DNA of 64,000 nucleotides from Candidatus Sulfopaludibacter sp. SbA3 (GCA_945890485.1 CAMDCN010000020.1:85982-149981), one strand, 5' to 3'. Positions 27,674 to 37,004 are shown, counted from the first letter of the stretch. A program made the numbers and translations. The notes: generated by a model from the letters alone, not told the origin.

Positions 27674-28117
27674 ATGAAGATTGCTATCGGCTCTGACCAC
27701 GCGGGTTTCGTATTGAAAGAGCAGCTTCGCGATAAGCTTCGCGCGGATGGGCACGAGGTGGTGGACCTGGGAACGACCTCGACTGAGTCGACGGACTACC
27801 CGGATTTCGCGGCTGCAGTGGGCCGTTCCGTGCGGGACGGCGAGGTGGAAAAGGGAGTGCTGGTTTGTTCGAGCGGCGTCGGCATGTCGATTGCTGCGAA
27901 CAAAATCAAGGGCGTCCGCGCGGCGCTGGGCACGAACCCGGATGAGGTTTCTTACGTAAGGCGCCACAATGACGCCAACATCCTGGCGATTGGCCAGAAG
28001 TATACGGAACCAGCGCTGGCCGAAGCGATGCTGGACGTGTTCTTGACGACAGAATTCGAGGGCGGCCGCCATCAGCGGCGTCTCGACAAGATTAAGCTCC
28101 TGGAGCAGACGGAATAA
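27674..28117 (+). CDS. rpiB: ribose-5-phosphate isomerase B
   Basis: A 147-residue enzyme interconverting ribose-5-phosphate and ribulose-5-phosphate. [18 protein letters not shown] carries the phosphate-binding start. [19 protein letters not shown] has the catalytic Cys65 and anion hole, and [15 protein letters not shown] has His98. Length is normal. It is followed after 22 bp by glyA. The junction contains a perfect 17-bp tandem duplication. Confidence 0.96.
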   Translation: MKIAIGSDHAGFVLKEQLRDKLRADGHEVVDLGTTSTESTDYPDFAAAVGRSVRDGEVEKGVLVCSSGVGMSIAANKIKGVRAALGTNPDEVSYVRRHNDANILAIGQKYTEPALAEAMLDVFLTTEFEGGRHQRRLDKIKLLEQTE

Positions 28118-28138
28118 AAGGGCAGACGGAATAAAAGG
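28105..28138 (+). repeat. perfect 17-bp tandem duplication at the rpiB/glyA junction
   Basis: GCAGACGGAATAAAAGG occurs at 28105-28121 and again at 28122-28138 with no mismatch. The first copy contains the rpiB TAA stop. The second copy ends just before the glyA ATG at 28140 and supplies an AAAAGGA ribosome-binding site. Without the duplication the two genes would lie 5 bp apart. Confidence 0.9.
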
Positions 28139-28139
28139 A

Positions 28140-29426
28140 ATGAGCGACTCTATGCACCGGTCTCTGGCCGAAGTTGATCCGCAGGTATACGAAGCGATCC
28201 AGCACGAAGCCGAGCGGCAGAATAGCCGGCTGGAACTGATTGCGAGCGAGAATTTCACGTCGGAGGCCATTCTTGAAGCCACCGGCAGTGTTTTCACCAA
28301 CAAATACGCGGAAGGCTACCCGGGGAAACGCTACTACGGCGGCTGTGAGTACGCCGACATCGTCGAGAATTTAGCCCGCGACCGGGCTAAACAGTTGTTT
28401 CAGGCCGAGCATGCCAATGTGCAGCCGCATTCCGGCTCGCAGGCGAACGCCGCGGCTTATATGGCGCTGCTCGAACCCGGTGACACAATTCTGGGAATGG
28501 ATTTGGCGCACGGTGGCCATTTGACCCACGGCCACAAGCTGAATTTTTCGGGCAAGTTATATAAGGTTGTCGGCTACGGCGTGAAGCAGGAAGACGAGCG
28601 GATCGACTACGATCAGGTTGCGCGTCTGGCCGAAGAGCACAAGCCGAAGATGATCATTGCCGGTGCGAGCGCCTATCCGCGCATCATCGACTTTGCGAAA
28701 TTCCGCGAGATCGCTGATTCGATCGGCGCCTACTTCCTGGTGGACATGGCGCACTTTTCGGGCCTGGTGGCGGCGGGGCTCTATCCGAACCCGATGGTCC
28801 ATGCCGATGTGGTCACGACGACGACGCACAAGACGTTGCGCGGACCGCGCAGCGGATTGATTCTATGCCGGAGTCAACATGCCGCAATGATCGACCGATG
28901 CGTCTTCCCCGGCCAACAGGGCGGACCGCTGGTGCATGTCATTGCCGCCAAAGCGACCTGCTTCCTCGAAGCCCTGAAGCCATCTTTTGTTGACTATCAA
29001 CGGCAGGTGATCGAGAACGCGCAGGCGATGGCCTCGGCGATTGCCGACGGCGGCTATCGCGTGGTGAGCGGCGGAACCGACACGCATTTGGCTTTGATCG
29101 ACGTCTTCGCCAAGGGTGTGAAGGGCAAGGACGCCGAAAAGGCGCTCGACGAAGCCTACATTACCGTCAACAAAAATGGCATCCCGTTCGACACAAATCC
29201 GCCAATGAACCCGAGCGGTATCCGGGTGGGTTCTCCCGCCTTGACGACCCGTGGCTTCATCGCGCCGGAGATGCGAACGGTGGGCGCTTTGATTGCGGAA
29301 GTGCTCGACGCGGTGGCCGCGAACGGACTCGAAGGGGCAACCCCGGCCATTCATGCAGTACGAGCTAAGGTGGGCCAATTGACAGACCTTCACCCCCTTT
29401 ATGAATGGAAGTTGGCGCGGGCCTAG
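28140..29426 (+). CDS. glyA: serine hydroxymethyltransferase
   Basis: A 428-residue PLP enzyme converting serine and tetrahydrofolate to glycine and methylene-tetrahydrofolate. [20 protein letters not shown] and [19 protein letters not shown] are signature segments. The PLP lysine is Lys231 in [14 protein letters not shown]. It sits between rpiB and a glycosyltransferase, all on one strand with short gaps. Confidence 0.98.
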   Translation: MSDSMHRSLAEVDPQVYEAIQHEAERQNSRLELIASENFTSEAILEATGSVFTNKYAEGYPGKRYYGGCEYADIVENLARDRAKQLFQAEHANVQPHSGSQANAAAYMALLEPGDTILGMDLAHGGHLTHGHKLNFSGKLYKVVGYGVKQEDERIDYDQVARLAEEHKPKMIIAGASAYPRIIDFAKFREIADSIGAYFLVDMAHFSGLVAAGLYPNPMVHADVVTTTTHKTLRGPRSGLILCRSQHAAMIDRCVFPGQQGGPLVHVIAAKATCFLEALKPSFVDYQRQVIENAQAMASAIADGGYRVVSGGTDTHLALIDVFAKGVKGKDAEKALDEAYITVNKNGIPFDTNPPMNPSGIRVGSPALTTRGFIAPEMRTVGALIAEVLDAVAANGLEGATPAIHAVRAKVGQLTDLHPLYEWKLARA

Positions 29427-29431
29427 CGCGG

Positions 29432-30562
29432 ATGGCCCTTGTCGCAATTGATGTTCGCCATTGGCGGGATTTCGGATATGGCACCTATATCCGAAATCTC
29501 GTCCGAACTTTGGCGAAAGTCGAGAGCGAGTTTGAGTTTGGGCTGATCGCGAAGCCCGAACATGTGGAAGAGCTGGCCGGGCTGCCGAGTCGCTTCAAAG
29601 TGATTCCGTATGACCGCACGGACAAGGATCGGCTCGACAACATCGCCTTCCCCTGGTTCCTGCGGACGCTGAAGCCGGCTCTGGTTCATATTCCGCTGAA
29701 CACGGTCCCCTGGTTTCTGCAGCGTCCGTATGTAGTGACGATCCACGATCTGTCGACGCTTGTCTTTGGCTTTGGCAACCAAGCGCGCGACCGCATGCAC
29801 CGCATGCGGTTTCGCCGCGGCTTGGTGCGGGCGGACCGGGTGATCGCCGTCAGCGAGTCGACTCGCCGCGACGTGCAAAATCTACTGAACATTCCTTCCG
29901 CCCGGGTGCGGCGGATCTACAACGCGATCGACGGAGATTTCCCGACGCTCGCTACCAACTCCGACGTCCAGGGAACCCTCGACCGGTACCAGGTTCATTA
30001 CCCGTTTTTGCTCTACGCCGGGTCTGTGCGACCGCAGAAGAATGTGGCCCGGATCATCGAAGCCTTCGCCGTCTTGCGGGAGGATCTCGAAGATCATCCC
30101 CGGTATAAGGACCTTCGTTTGGTGATCATTGGCGATGAGATGTCCAAATATCCGAACATTCGCCGGGCCGTGCTGCAGGGCCGGGTGGAAAAACAGGTTC
30201 GGTTCCTTGGCTTCGTTCCGTCGGAAGCGCTGCACGCGTTCTACCGTTCAGCCGAGGTGTTCGTTTTCCCATCCTTGTATGAGGGATTCGGGTTGCCGCC
30301 GCTTGAGGCGATGGCTTCCGGCACGCCGGTGGTGACCAGCGGGGTCAGCTCCCTGCCGGAAGTCGTGGGCGACGCGGCGATGATCGTAAAGCCAGAAAAT
30401 GTGTTCGACATCGCCCGGGGTATTAAGGAAGTGTTGCTGAACGAAACGCTCCGCTGCTCACTCGTGGAGCGGGGCTTCGAGCAAGTGCGCCGCTTCAGTT
30501 GGTACGAAACCGCGGCGCAGGTGTTGGAAACATATCGCGAGGTCCTAGCCGCTCGCCGGTAA
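29432..30562 (+). CDS. glycosyltransferase family 4 (GT-B fold)
   Basis: A 376-residue glycosyltransferase starting 5 bp after glyA. The N-terminal half has DVRHWRDFGYGTYIRNLVRT and VVTIHDLSTLVFG. The C-terminal donor-binding half has LLYAGSVRPQKNVARIIEAF, VRFLGFVPSEALHAFYRSAE and the EX7E-type motif FPSLYEGFGLPPLEAMASGT. It likely adds a hexose to an envelope polysaccharide or lipid from a nucleotide sugar; the acceptor is unknown. Its 3' end overlaps the convergent regulator by 18 bp. Confidence 0.9.
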   Translation: MALVAIDVRHWRDFGYGTYIRNLVRTLAKVESEFEFGLIAKPEHVEELAGLPSRFKVIPYDRTDKDRLDNIAFPWFLRTLKPALVHIPLNTVPWFLQRPYVVTIHDLSTLVFGFGNQARDRMHRMRFRRGLVRADRVIAVSESTRRDVQNLLNIPSARVRRIYNAIDGDFPTLATNSDVQGTLDRYQVHYPFLLYAGSVRPQKNVARIIEAFAVLREDLEDHPRYKDLRLVIIGDEMSKYPNIRRAVLQGRVEKQVRFLGFVPSEALHAFYRSAEVFVFPSLYEGFGLPPLEAMASGTPVVTSGVSSLPEVVGDAAMIVKPENVFDIARGIKEVLLNETLRCSLVERGFEQVRRFSWYETAAQVLETYREVLAARR

Positions 30563-31252
30563 ATCGTCCCAGCGCCGCGTTCGGTTGAGCCAAATGACCC
30601 GGGCAAGCACCAAACGAAGTAGGTCCACGCTTTCAAGGGGCACCCGGTCCGTCGAGGGACTGGCTTGGTCTCGGGTGGCTCCCGTAAGCAGCAGTAGTTC
30701 ATTGCCTTCCCGGCGGAGCGCTCGGACAAAAGCTCCCGACGGGGTGTTGACCACGTAATAGCCGTGCGGTTGCAGGTAGGTGCGCAGCGTCTCCGACTGA
30801 TCGAGCAGGATCAGGTCCCCTTCGGAGAAGACTTCCGCCATCGCGGGGTCCGCGGCGAGGCGCGCGACCACGGGCTGGGTTGCTGTGACGGCGTGTTCGT
30901 GCGGGACCGTATAAATTTCGGGGGAGGGGACCTGCCGCGGAAGGGGGTATCCGGGCCCAAGCAGGCCTTCGAGGATTGGAACGGCCACCGCGCGGGCCTC
31001 CAAATTGGAGTTGCGGTTGAGGAAGGCCACCAACTCTTTACGATCGATGAGGTCGAGAATGGAGAGTTGCAGCCGCTGGAGGATCGCGTCGGCAAGCTCC
31101 CCTGAGAGCAACCGCTGTCCTTTCAGCACGTTATGCATGTGCGGCTGCGAAATTCCGGTGAGTTTGGCAAGGGCCCGCTCGGTCGATTCGCCGTTGCGGA
31201 CGCGGCGGCGTAGCTCCTCAACGAGACTTTCCTGGATGTGAGCAAGCAGCAA
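30545..31252 (-). CDS. HTH regulator with S24/LexA-like domain lacking the Ser/Lys dyad
   Basis: A 235-residue regulator. An N-terminal helix-turn-helix (about 20-60, ALAKLTGISQPHMHNVLKGQ) resembles XRE-type DNA-binding domains. The C-terminal half has the S24 beta fold. At the place of the GDSM motif it reads ADPAMAEVFSEGDLILLD (Ala137), and the catalytic Lys position reads FVRALRRE (Arg177), so self-cleavage is not expected. The TTG at 31252 is poorly placed for translation. A CTG at 31267 lies six bases after GGAGG (31274-31278) and may be the real start. A palindromic site lies upstream. Confidence 0.75.
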   Translation of the reverse strand: MLLAHIQESLVEELRRRVRNGESTERALAKLTGISQPHMHNVLKGQRLLSGELADAILQRLQLSILDLIDRKELVAFLNRNSNLEARAVAVPILEGLLGPGYPLPRQVPSPEIYTVPHEHAVTATQPVVARLAADPAMAEVFSEGDLILLDQSETLRTYLQPHGYYVVNTPSGAFVRALRREGNELLLLTGATRDQASPSTDRVPLESVDLLRLVLARVIWLNRTRRWDDLPASG

Positions 31253-31335
31253 AAGACGTACGGACAGGGTATTCCTCCGGGAAATAGGTACTGGGCTTCC
31301 TATGAATCGTAGCAGGAAATTTCAGGAATTGGTGT

Positions 31336-31358
31336 GGGTATTTCTTATAAGAATACCC
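31336..31358. promoter_or_regulatory. palindromic operator-like site between the HTH regulator and the zinc-ribbon gene
   Basis: The central 12 bp TTCTTATAAGAA is a perfect palindrome, flanked by GGGTA on the left and TACCC on the right with a one-base offset. GGGTATT recurs at about 31267 and 31389. The site lies in an AT-rich 280-bp gap between divergent genes, a natural place for autoregulation by the neighbouring HTH protein. Protein binding is inferred. Confidence 0.5.
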
Positions 31359-31436
31359 GCAAACTACTGAATCGATTAAGGTGTATGGGGGTATTGTGAG
31401 TGTGGAAATTATTCTCATCAAACGAATTAGATTTTG

Positions 31437-31464
31437 TTGACGGAAATCGAGGGGCAACTACTCT
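31437..31464 (+). promoter_or_regulatory. possible promoter of the zinc-ribbon gene
   Basis: TTGACG (31437-31442) and TACTCT (31459-31464) are 16 bp apart, about 70 bp before the ATG at 31536. The -35 is five of six to consensus; the -10 is weak but keeps the first, second and last bases. A GAGGAG ribosome-binding site follows at 31521-31526. Confidence 0.35.
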
Positions 31465-31535
31465 GGAATTGGAATTGGAAGCAAGGCGCACTTCTGGGAA
31501 TACATCGGAAGGCTTACCTTGAGGAGATCGTACAA

Positions 31536-32120
31536 ATGGAATGGACTCGTACAGACACAATCGCGCTCGCCGCCTCTCAGTGCACGCACTGCCACGGTTT
31601 GGGCCTGCGCCTCGGTAAACGGGGCGGATCATCACCTTGTTCTTGTGTGATGCGCACGATTTTTCGCGCCTGCTATCGGCGCTTTCGCGAATGTGCCAGC
31701 AAAGAAAAAAGCATGACTCAGGTGAGTCTCGAATACTCCGGCGGTCAGGCCCGGAGAAATACGTGGGGCCGGAAGGACGAGGAGTATATGGCCGATTTTT
31801 TGCTGGTGTCGAAGCGGACGCTGACGCCGAAACAGTATGAGATCTTCAAGTTTCATTTCCTCCTAGGCGCCAACAATGTCTTGTGCTGCGCGCGGCTCAA
31901 GATGGACAAAGGAACGTTCTTCCACCAGGTCTATCGGATCGAGGAGTCCTTGGGACGCGTTTTCCGGGAGCTGCGCCCGTTTGCCCTGTTTCCACTCGAT
32001 GAATACTTCAAAGGTTCGAAGCCGGAAGATCTGTCCGAGCTCCGGATGCGGAAGGTCGTGCAGATGGAGCGGACGCATGAGCCGCTGTCGAGCATGGTGC
32101 CCTTGAAGAAAGCAGCCTAG
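31536..32120 (+). CDS. putative zinc-ribbon, sigma-like DNA-binding protein
   Basis: A 194-residue protein of no family I can name. The ATG at 31536 is preferred over the longer frame because GAGGAG lies nine bases upstream. A Cys cluster at 16, 19, 35 and 37 (CTHCHG then PCSC) could bind zinc. A helical part (about 95-150) reads LTPKQYEIFKFHFLLGANNV and then MDKGTFFHQVYRIEESLGRV. It resembles sigma region 4 or a phage-like helix-turn-helix. It is separated from the HTH regulator by a gap with a palindromic operator. A regulatory role is inferred, not shown. Confidence 0.55.
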   Translation: MEWTRTDTIALAASQCTHCHGLGLRLGKRGGSSPCSCVMRTIFRACYRRFRECASKEKSMTQVSLEYSGGQARRNTWGRKDEEYMADFLLVSKRTLTPKQYEIFKFHFLLGANNVLCCARLKMDKGTFFHQVYRIEESLGRVFRELRPFALFPLDEYFKGSKPEDLSELRMRKVVQMERTHEPLSSMVPLKKAA

Positions 32121-32585
32121 CTATCCCGCGGTTCGCCTCTCTGCGAAGAAGCGTTGCAGCATTGCGGCGCAAACATTGCCCAAGACGCCCTCGATGACAG
32201 TGACCTGGTGGTTTAACAGGTCACTGTCGGCGAGGGCGAACTTGCTTCTGACCCCGCCGAAGCGCAGATCGCGGGCGCCAAAGACCAACGTGCTGATTCG
32301 GGCATGGACAATGGCGCCGGCGCACATGATGCAGGGTTCGAGGGTGACGTACAAGGTGGCGCCGGGCAGGCGGTAGTTCGACCTCTTCAGACCCGCGGCC
32401 CGAAGAGCGAGGATCTCGGCATGGGCCGTGGGGTCGTGCGAAGACACCGGAGCGTTGTGACTAGCGGCCAGGATCTCCCCTTGATCCACCAGCACCGCGC
32501 CAACTGGAACCTCTCCCGCAGCCTCGGCCAGACGGGCCTGTTCGAGGGCCAAACGCATGAACTTTTCGTGGTCGGGAATCGTCAC
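32121..32585 (-). CDS. tadA: tRNA adenosine(34) deaminase
   Basis: A 154-residue zinc deaminase that makes inosine at the wobble base of tRNA-Arg. The motif PTAHAEILAL has zinc His55 and catalytic Glu57, and LEPCIMCAGAI has zinc Cys85 and Cys88. ARISTLVFGARDLRFGGVRS and FFAERR near the end fit TadA rather than cytidine deaminases. It ends convergent with the zinc-ribbon gene with no gap. Confidence 0.94.
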   Translation of the reverse strand: MTIPDHEKFMRLALEQARLAEAAGEVPVGAVLVDQGEILAASHNAPVSSHDPTAHAEILALRAAGLKRSNYRLPGATLYVTLEPCIMCAGAIVHARISTLVFGARDLRFGGVRSKFALADSDLLNHQVTVIEGVLGNVCAAMLQRFFAERRTAG

Positions 32586-32626
32586 GGGACCCTTATTTTA
32601 CCGTGTCGGGAAGCCTTGCCGGACCT

Positions 32627-32655
32627 TTGACTTGGAGCGCCAATTGGGATAGCTT
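32627..32655 (+). promoter_or_regulatory. sigma-70-like promoter of the cytochrome/DUF1501 pair
   Basis: TTGACT (32627-32632) and TAGCTT (32650-32655) are separated by exactly 17 bp. They lie in the divergent gap between tadA and the DUF1549 gene, about 50 bp before its ATG at 32707. The -35 is five of six to consensus; the -10 keeps the first two and last bases. Confidence 0.45.
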
Positions 32656-32706
32656 AATGATGCGGGCAGTGTCTTTGCTCGTATCGATTTGAGGTGCGTT
32701 CTGTCC

Positions 32707-35526
32707 ATGATGGTTACCCGTTCAGCGTGGCTTGTCACGATGTTTGCCGGAGCGGTGATCGCTCAGGTCCCGAACCAGGAACAGGCCGAATTCTTCGAGA
32801 AGAATATTCGTCCCGTGTTGGCGCAAAAGTGCCAGATGTGCCACAACGAAAAGGTAAAAACATCGGCCCTCGATATGTCGAGCGCGATGGCCTTTATGGC
32901 TGGCGGCGGGAGCGGTTCGCTGGTGAATGTCGAGAGCCCGGAGCAGAGCCTGTTGCTGCAGGTGACGAGCTACGAGGGCAAGCTGAAGATGCCTCCCATG
33001 GGCAAGTTGAAAGACCATGAGATCGCCTCGCTGCGCGAATGGATCACGATGGGCGCGCCTTGGCCGGGCTACGATCCGAAGGCGGGAGCCGTGGCGGCGG
33101 GTGGCAGTGGAACCCGCAAGCACGGAAACAAATTGAGCGAGGAAGACAAGCAGTTTTGGGCCTTCCAACCGGTGAAAGCGCAGCAGCCCCCCGCAGTGAA
33201 GAGCCGGGCGTGGGTGCAGGCGCCGGTCGATGCGTTCCTGTTGGCGAAGTTGGAAGAGAAGGGAGTGAAGCCGGCGCCGCCAGCCGACCGCTTGACCCTG
33301 CTGCGGCGGGCGACCTACGACCTGACCGGCCTGCCTCCGACCGAGCAGGAGATGAAAGATTTTGCGGCGGACCGCTCGCCGGATGCCTTCAAGAAGGTGG
33401 TGGAGCGCTTGCTAGCCTCACCCCGCTATGGAGAAAAGTGGGGGCGCCATTGGCTGGACATCGCGCGCTACGCCGATTCGACTGGCAACGATGAGGACCA
33501 TCGCTACCCCTATGCGTTCAAATATCGCGACTACGTCATCAATGCATTTAACGACGACCTGCCCTACAACCAGTTTGTGAAGGAGCAGGTGGCCGGTGAC
33601 CTGTTGCCGGCCCGGGACGGGAAGCCGGGTTTAAATCGCGAAGGCATCATCGCGACCGGGTTTCTCGCGCTGGGCGCCAAAGCCATCGCACAGCAGGACA
33701 AGCAGAAGATGCTCTACGACATCTACGACGAGCAGGTCGACACGGTGTCGAAGACCTTTCTCGGCGTGACACTCGCCTGCGCTCGATGCCACGACCACAA
33801 GTTCGACCCCCTCTACGCCAAGGACTACTACGGCATGGTCGGTATTTTCGCCTCGACGAAGAACTTCAAGGACGATCAGAGCCACGTCTCGAAACTGCTG
33901 TTCACTCCGCTGGTGCCCAAGGAACAGTACGAGAAGTATGAGGCCGCCGAGGCCCTAGTGCAGCACAAGCAGATTGACCTTGAGATCGCGATGGAAAAGG
34001 AGCGCCGGCGTCTGCAGGAAAAGTTAGTTCCGCAGATCCCCGCGTACATGATGGCCGCGCGCGAAGTGGAATTGAAGAAGGCCGATGTGGCGGCCGTCGC
34101 CGCGGCGCGCCAGTTGGATGAGAAGATGTTAGGCCGCTGGGTGAAGTACTTCGCGGCGCGGGAAGTGCCGCGGCCATGGTTGGCCGAATGGGATCAGGCG
34201 GCCGATGACGCGGCAGCGCAGCGGATCGCCAATGGCTTCGTTTCGTCAACGATGGAGAGTCTCGCTGGTTGGCACAAGCGGTTGGAGTCTTACCGGAAGC
34301 CGCAGCGCCGCCAGATCGCAGAGAAGAACATGCTCAGCGAGAAGCCGAAGATGATCAACGAGAAAGATCGGTTCTTTGGGCAAGTGTTCGACAATAGCGG
34401 CCCGATGGGCGTATCCGATCCAGTGCTTAACGCTGAGGCAAGCCTCGCGGCGAAACAGGAGTTCGCCGCACTGAAGGCCGAACAGAAAAAACTCAAAGAC
34501 AGCCTGCCTCCGGAGCCGGAGATGGCCTGCGCGGTGCAGGAAGGCACTCCAGTACAGCAGAAGGTTTTCCTGCGCGGCGACTACGGCTCTCTCGGGGAAG
34601 ACGCGCCGAAGCGTTTCCCGATCGTCATGGCCGGTGACCGCCAGCCGCAGAATGTGCAGGGCAGCGGCCGGTTGGAGTTGGCCGAATGGCTGGCTAGCCC
34701 GGAAAATCCGCTCTCGGCGCGCGTTATGGTCAACCGGATCTGGCAGGGCCATTTCGGCGAGGGCATTGTGCGGACGCCGGATAATTTCGGCCGTATGGGC
34801 GAACGCCCAACGCATCCCGAGCTACTGGATTACCTCGCAACGGAATTCGTGAAATCCGGCTGGAGCATCAAGTCGATGCACCGGAAGCTGATGCTTTCGA
34901 GCGCCTACCAGATGGCCAGCGCTACGACTCCAGAGCAGTATCAAGCCGATCCGGAGAACAAGCTGTTCTCACGGGCGGTGCGCCGGCGCTTGCAGGTGGA
35001 AGAGATGCGGGACGCATTGCTCGGGATCGCCGGAAAGCTCGACCTGACCATGGGCGGTTCACTGCAGAGCGGCTTCGGAACAGATGGAGAAAACTCGAAC
35101 GGCCGGCTGAGCATCAACCCGGAAGAGCAGGTGCGCCGGACGGTCTACCTGCCGCTGCGTCGCGCGAACCTGCCCGCGCTGTTCAACTTATTTGACTTCG
35201 GTGATGCCACCACTCCGCAGGGCCGGCGCATCATTACCAATGTGGCGCCCCAAGCCCTCTTTATGATGAACAGCAAGTTCGTGGCGGATCAGGCGCAGAC
35301 GCTGGCCGAGGCGATCGTGAAGGAAGTCCCGGCTGGGCGGCCGCGCGTGGACCGGGCGATCACCCGGATCCTCAACCGGGAAGCTTCCCCGGCCGAGGCC
35401 GACGCGATGCTGAGCTACGTCGACAGCTTCCAGAAGAAGTTTGCCGGCAAGATGACCGAAGCTGACGCGTGGCAGAGCGCGTGCCGCGTGTTGATCGCTT
35501 CGAACGAATTCATGTACGTCGACTAG
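32707..35526 (+). CDS. secreted cytochrome c / DUF1549 / DUF1553 protein
   Basis: A 939-residue protein of the planctomycete-type PSCyt1-PSD1 family. Start at 32707 gives the signal peptide MMVTRSAWLVTMFAGAVIAQ. The N-terminal cytochrome domain has a haem motif (KCQMCHNE) and the loop PPMGKLKDHEIASLREWI. DUF1549 (about 185-395) has LTLLRRATYDLTGLPPTEQE, WGRHWLDIARYADSTGNDED and a second CxxCH (CARCHDHKFDPLYA). DUF1553 (about 650-920) has NPLSARVMVNRIWQGHFGEG. Function unproven in this family; the DUF1501 partner follows after 15 bp. Confidence 0.92.
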   Translation: MMVTRSAWLVTMFAGAVIAQVPNQEQAEFFEKNIRPVLAQKCQMCHNEKVKTSALDMSSAMAFMAGGGSGSLVNVESPEQSLLLQVTSYEGKLKMPPMGKLKDHEIASLREWITMGAPWPGYDPKAGAVAAGGSGTRKHGNKLSEEDKQFWAFQPVKAQQPPAVKSRAWVQAPVDAFLLAKLEEKGVKPAPPADRLTLLRRATYDLTGLPPTEQEMKDFAADRSPDAFKKVVERLLASPRYGEKWGRHWLDIARYADSTGNDEDHRYPYAFKYRDYVINAFNDDLPYNQFVKEQVAGDLLPARDGKPGLNREGIIATGFLALGAKAIAQQDKQKMLYDIYDEQVDTVSKTFLGVTLACARCHDHKFDPLYAKDYYGMVGIFASTKNFKDDQSHVSKLLFTPLVPKEQYEKYEAAEALVQHKQIDLEIAMEKERRRLQEKLVPQIPAYMMAAREVELKKADVAAVAAARQLDEKMLGRWVKYFAAREVPRPWLAEWDQAADDAAAQRIANGFVSSTMESLAGWHKRLESYRKPQRRQIAEKNMLSEKPKMINEKDRFFGQVFDNSGPMGVSDPVLNAEASLAAKQEFAALKAEQKKLKDSLPPEPEMACAVQEGTPVQQKVFLRGDYGSLGEDAPKRFPIVMAGDRQPQNVQGSGRLELAEWLASPENPLSARVMVNRIWQGHFGEGIVRTPDNFGRMGERPTHPELLDYLATEFVKSGWSIKSMHRKLMLSSAYQMASATTPEQYQADPENKLFSRAVRRRLQVEEMRDALLGIAGKLDLTMGGSLQSGFGTDGENSNGRLSINPEEQVRRTVYLPLRRANLPALFNLFDFGDATTPQGRRIITNVAPQALFMMNSKFVADQAQTLAEAIVKEVPAGRPRVDRAITRILNREASPAEADAMLSYVDSFQKKFAGKMTEADAWQSACRVLIASNEFMYVD

Positions 35527-35541
35527 AGGAAGGGAACAGCC

Positions 35542-36999
35542 ATGGACAAAAAAGCAAAAGATCCGATCCAGGAAGTTTTCTCCCGGCGTGTGAAACCGAT
35601 GTCGCGCCGGGCGGCGTTTCGCGCCGCCGGTGGTGGCTTGGGGTATCTGGGCTTCCTCAGTATGATGGCTGAGGCGGCCACGACGGAGGGCGGTTCGACG
35701 AATCCGCTCGCACCCCACAAACCGCACTTCGCCCCACGCGCTAAAAAGGTCATCTTCCTGTTTATGCACGGCGGCCCGTCGAGCATCGACACCTTTGATT
35801 TCAAAGAGCGGTTAGTCCGCGACCACGGCAAGCCGCTGCCGATCAAGCGCCCGCTCGCGTTTGCCGATGAAGCGCCAGGGCCGCTGATGAAGTCGCCGTG
35901 GGAGTTCCGGCCCGGCGGCAAAAGCGGGATTCTGGTCAGCGATCTATTCCCGCATGTCCGCGATTGCGTGGATCAGCTCTGCGTCGTTCGCTCGCTCGTC
36001 GGCGAAGGCGTCGACCACGGCGCTGCGCTGCTGCAATCGTTCACGGGCAGTTCCACGTTTGTGCGGCCGAGCATGGGCGCTTGGACGGTGTATGGCCTTG
36101 GCACCGAGAATCAGGATCTGCCGGGCTACATCACCATCAAGCCCACGCTATCGCATGGCGGCGCCAAAAACTTCGGCTCCGCGTTTCTGCCGGGCGCTTT
36201 TCAAGGCACGCCCATCGGCCATTCCGGCATGAAGGTGGAAGAGATCAAGTCTGAGCCGATTCAATATCTGGTGAACAAGGGCCTCACTCCGGAACAACAG
36301 CGGTATGAACTGGACATGATCCAGAACATCAACCGCCGCCACGCCGAAATGCGGCAGTACGACCCGAACATGGAGGCCCGCATTCAGGCCTTCGAACTCG
36401 CCTTCCGCATGCAGACGCAGGCGCCCGAGATCTTCGCGGTGGATAAGGAGAGCGAGGCGACCAAGAAGCTGTACGGCCTCGACGATCCCCGGACCGCGGA
36501 CTTCGGCTGGCAGTGTCTGCTCGCCCGCCGGTTGAGCGAAAAGAACGTTCGCTTCGTGCAGGCGACGCACAGCTATAAGTGGGATCAGCATTCCGATCTG
36601 TTCAACAAGCACACCTCCAATGCGTATGAGGTGGACAAGCCCATCGCGGGCCTGCTGAAAGACCTGAAGGCGCGCGGCATGATGGACGACACACTCGTGA
36701 TCTGGGCCGGCGAGTTCGGCCGGACGCCGATCTCAGAAGGTGGCAACGGACGCGACCACAATCCGTATGGCTACACGGTGTGGATGGCGGGGGCGGGTGT
36801 GAAGCCCGGATTCGTCTACGGCGCGACCGATGAGATCGGCTACCACGCGGCGGAGGACCGGATGCATATCCACGACTTCCACGCGACCGTGCTGCATATC
36901 CTTGGCATGGATCATGAGAAGTTGACCTACCGTTACAGCGGCCGCGACTTCCGGTTGACGGACGTGGCGGGCGTGGTGCACAAGAAGATTCTTTCGTAG
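35542..36999 (+). CDS. DUF1501 protein, probable Tat substrate
   Basis: A 485-residue protein with a sulfatase/phosphatase-like fold. The N-terminus has twin arginines (MSRRAAFRAAGGGLGYLGFL), suggesting folded export by Tat. Family motifs include KVIFLFMHGGPSSIDTFDFK, GNGRDHNPYGYTVWMAGAGV and HIHDFHATVLHILGMDHEKL, containing His and Asp residues that may hold metal. It always accompanies the DUF1549/DUF1553 protein in this arrangement, and the two are probably one functional unit at the envelope. Confidence 0.92.
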   Translation: MDKKAKDPIQEVFSRRVKPMSRRAAFRAAGGGLGYLGFLSMMAEAATTEGGSTNPLAPHKPHFAPRAKKVIFLFMHGGPSSIDTFDFKERLVRDHGKPLPIKRPLAFADEAPGPLMKSPWEFRPGGKSGILVSDLFPHVRDCVDQLCVVRSLVGEGVDHGAALLQSFTGSSTFVRPSMGAWTVYGLGTENQDLPGYITIKPTLSHGGAKNFGSAFLPGAFQGTPIGHSGMKVEEIKSEPIQYLVNKGLTPEQQRYELDMIQNINRRHAEMRQYDPNMEARIQAFELAFRMQTQAPEIFAVDKESEATKKLYGLDDPRTADFGWQCLLARRLSEKNVRFVQATHSYKWDQHSDLFNKHTSNAYEVDKPIAGLLKDLKARGMMDDTLVIWAGEFGRTPISEGGNGRDHNPYGYTVWMAGAGVKPGFVYGATDEIGYHAAEDRMHIHDFHATVLHILGMDHEKLTYRYSGRDFRLTDVAGVVHKKILS

Positions 37000-37004
37000 G
37001 CGCA

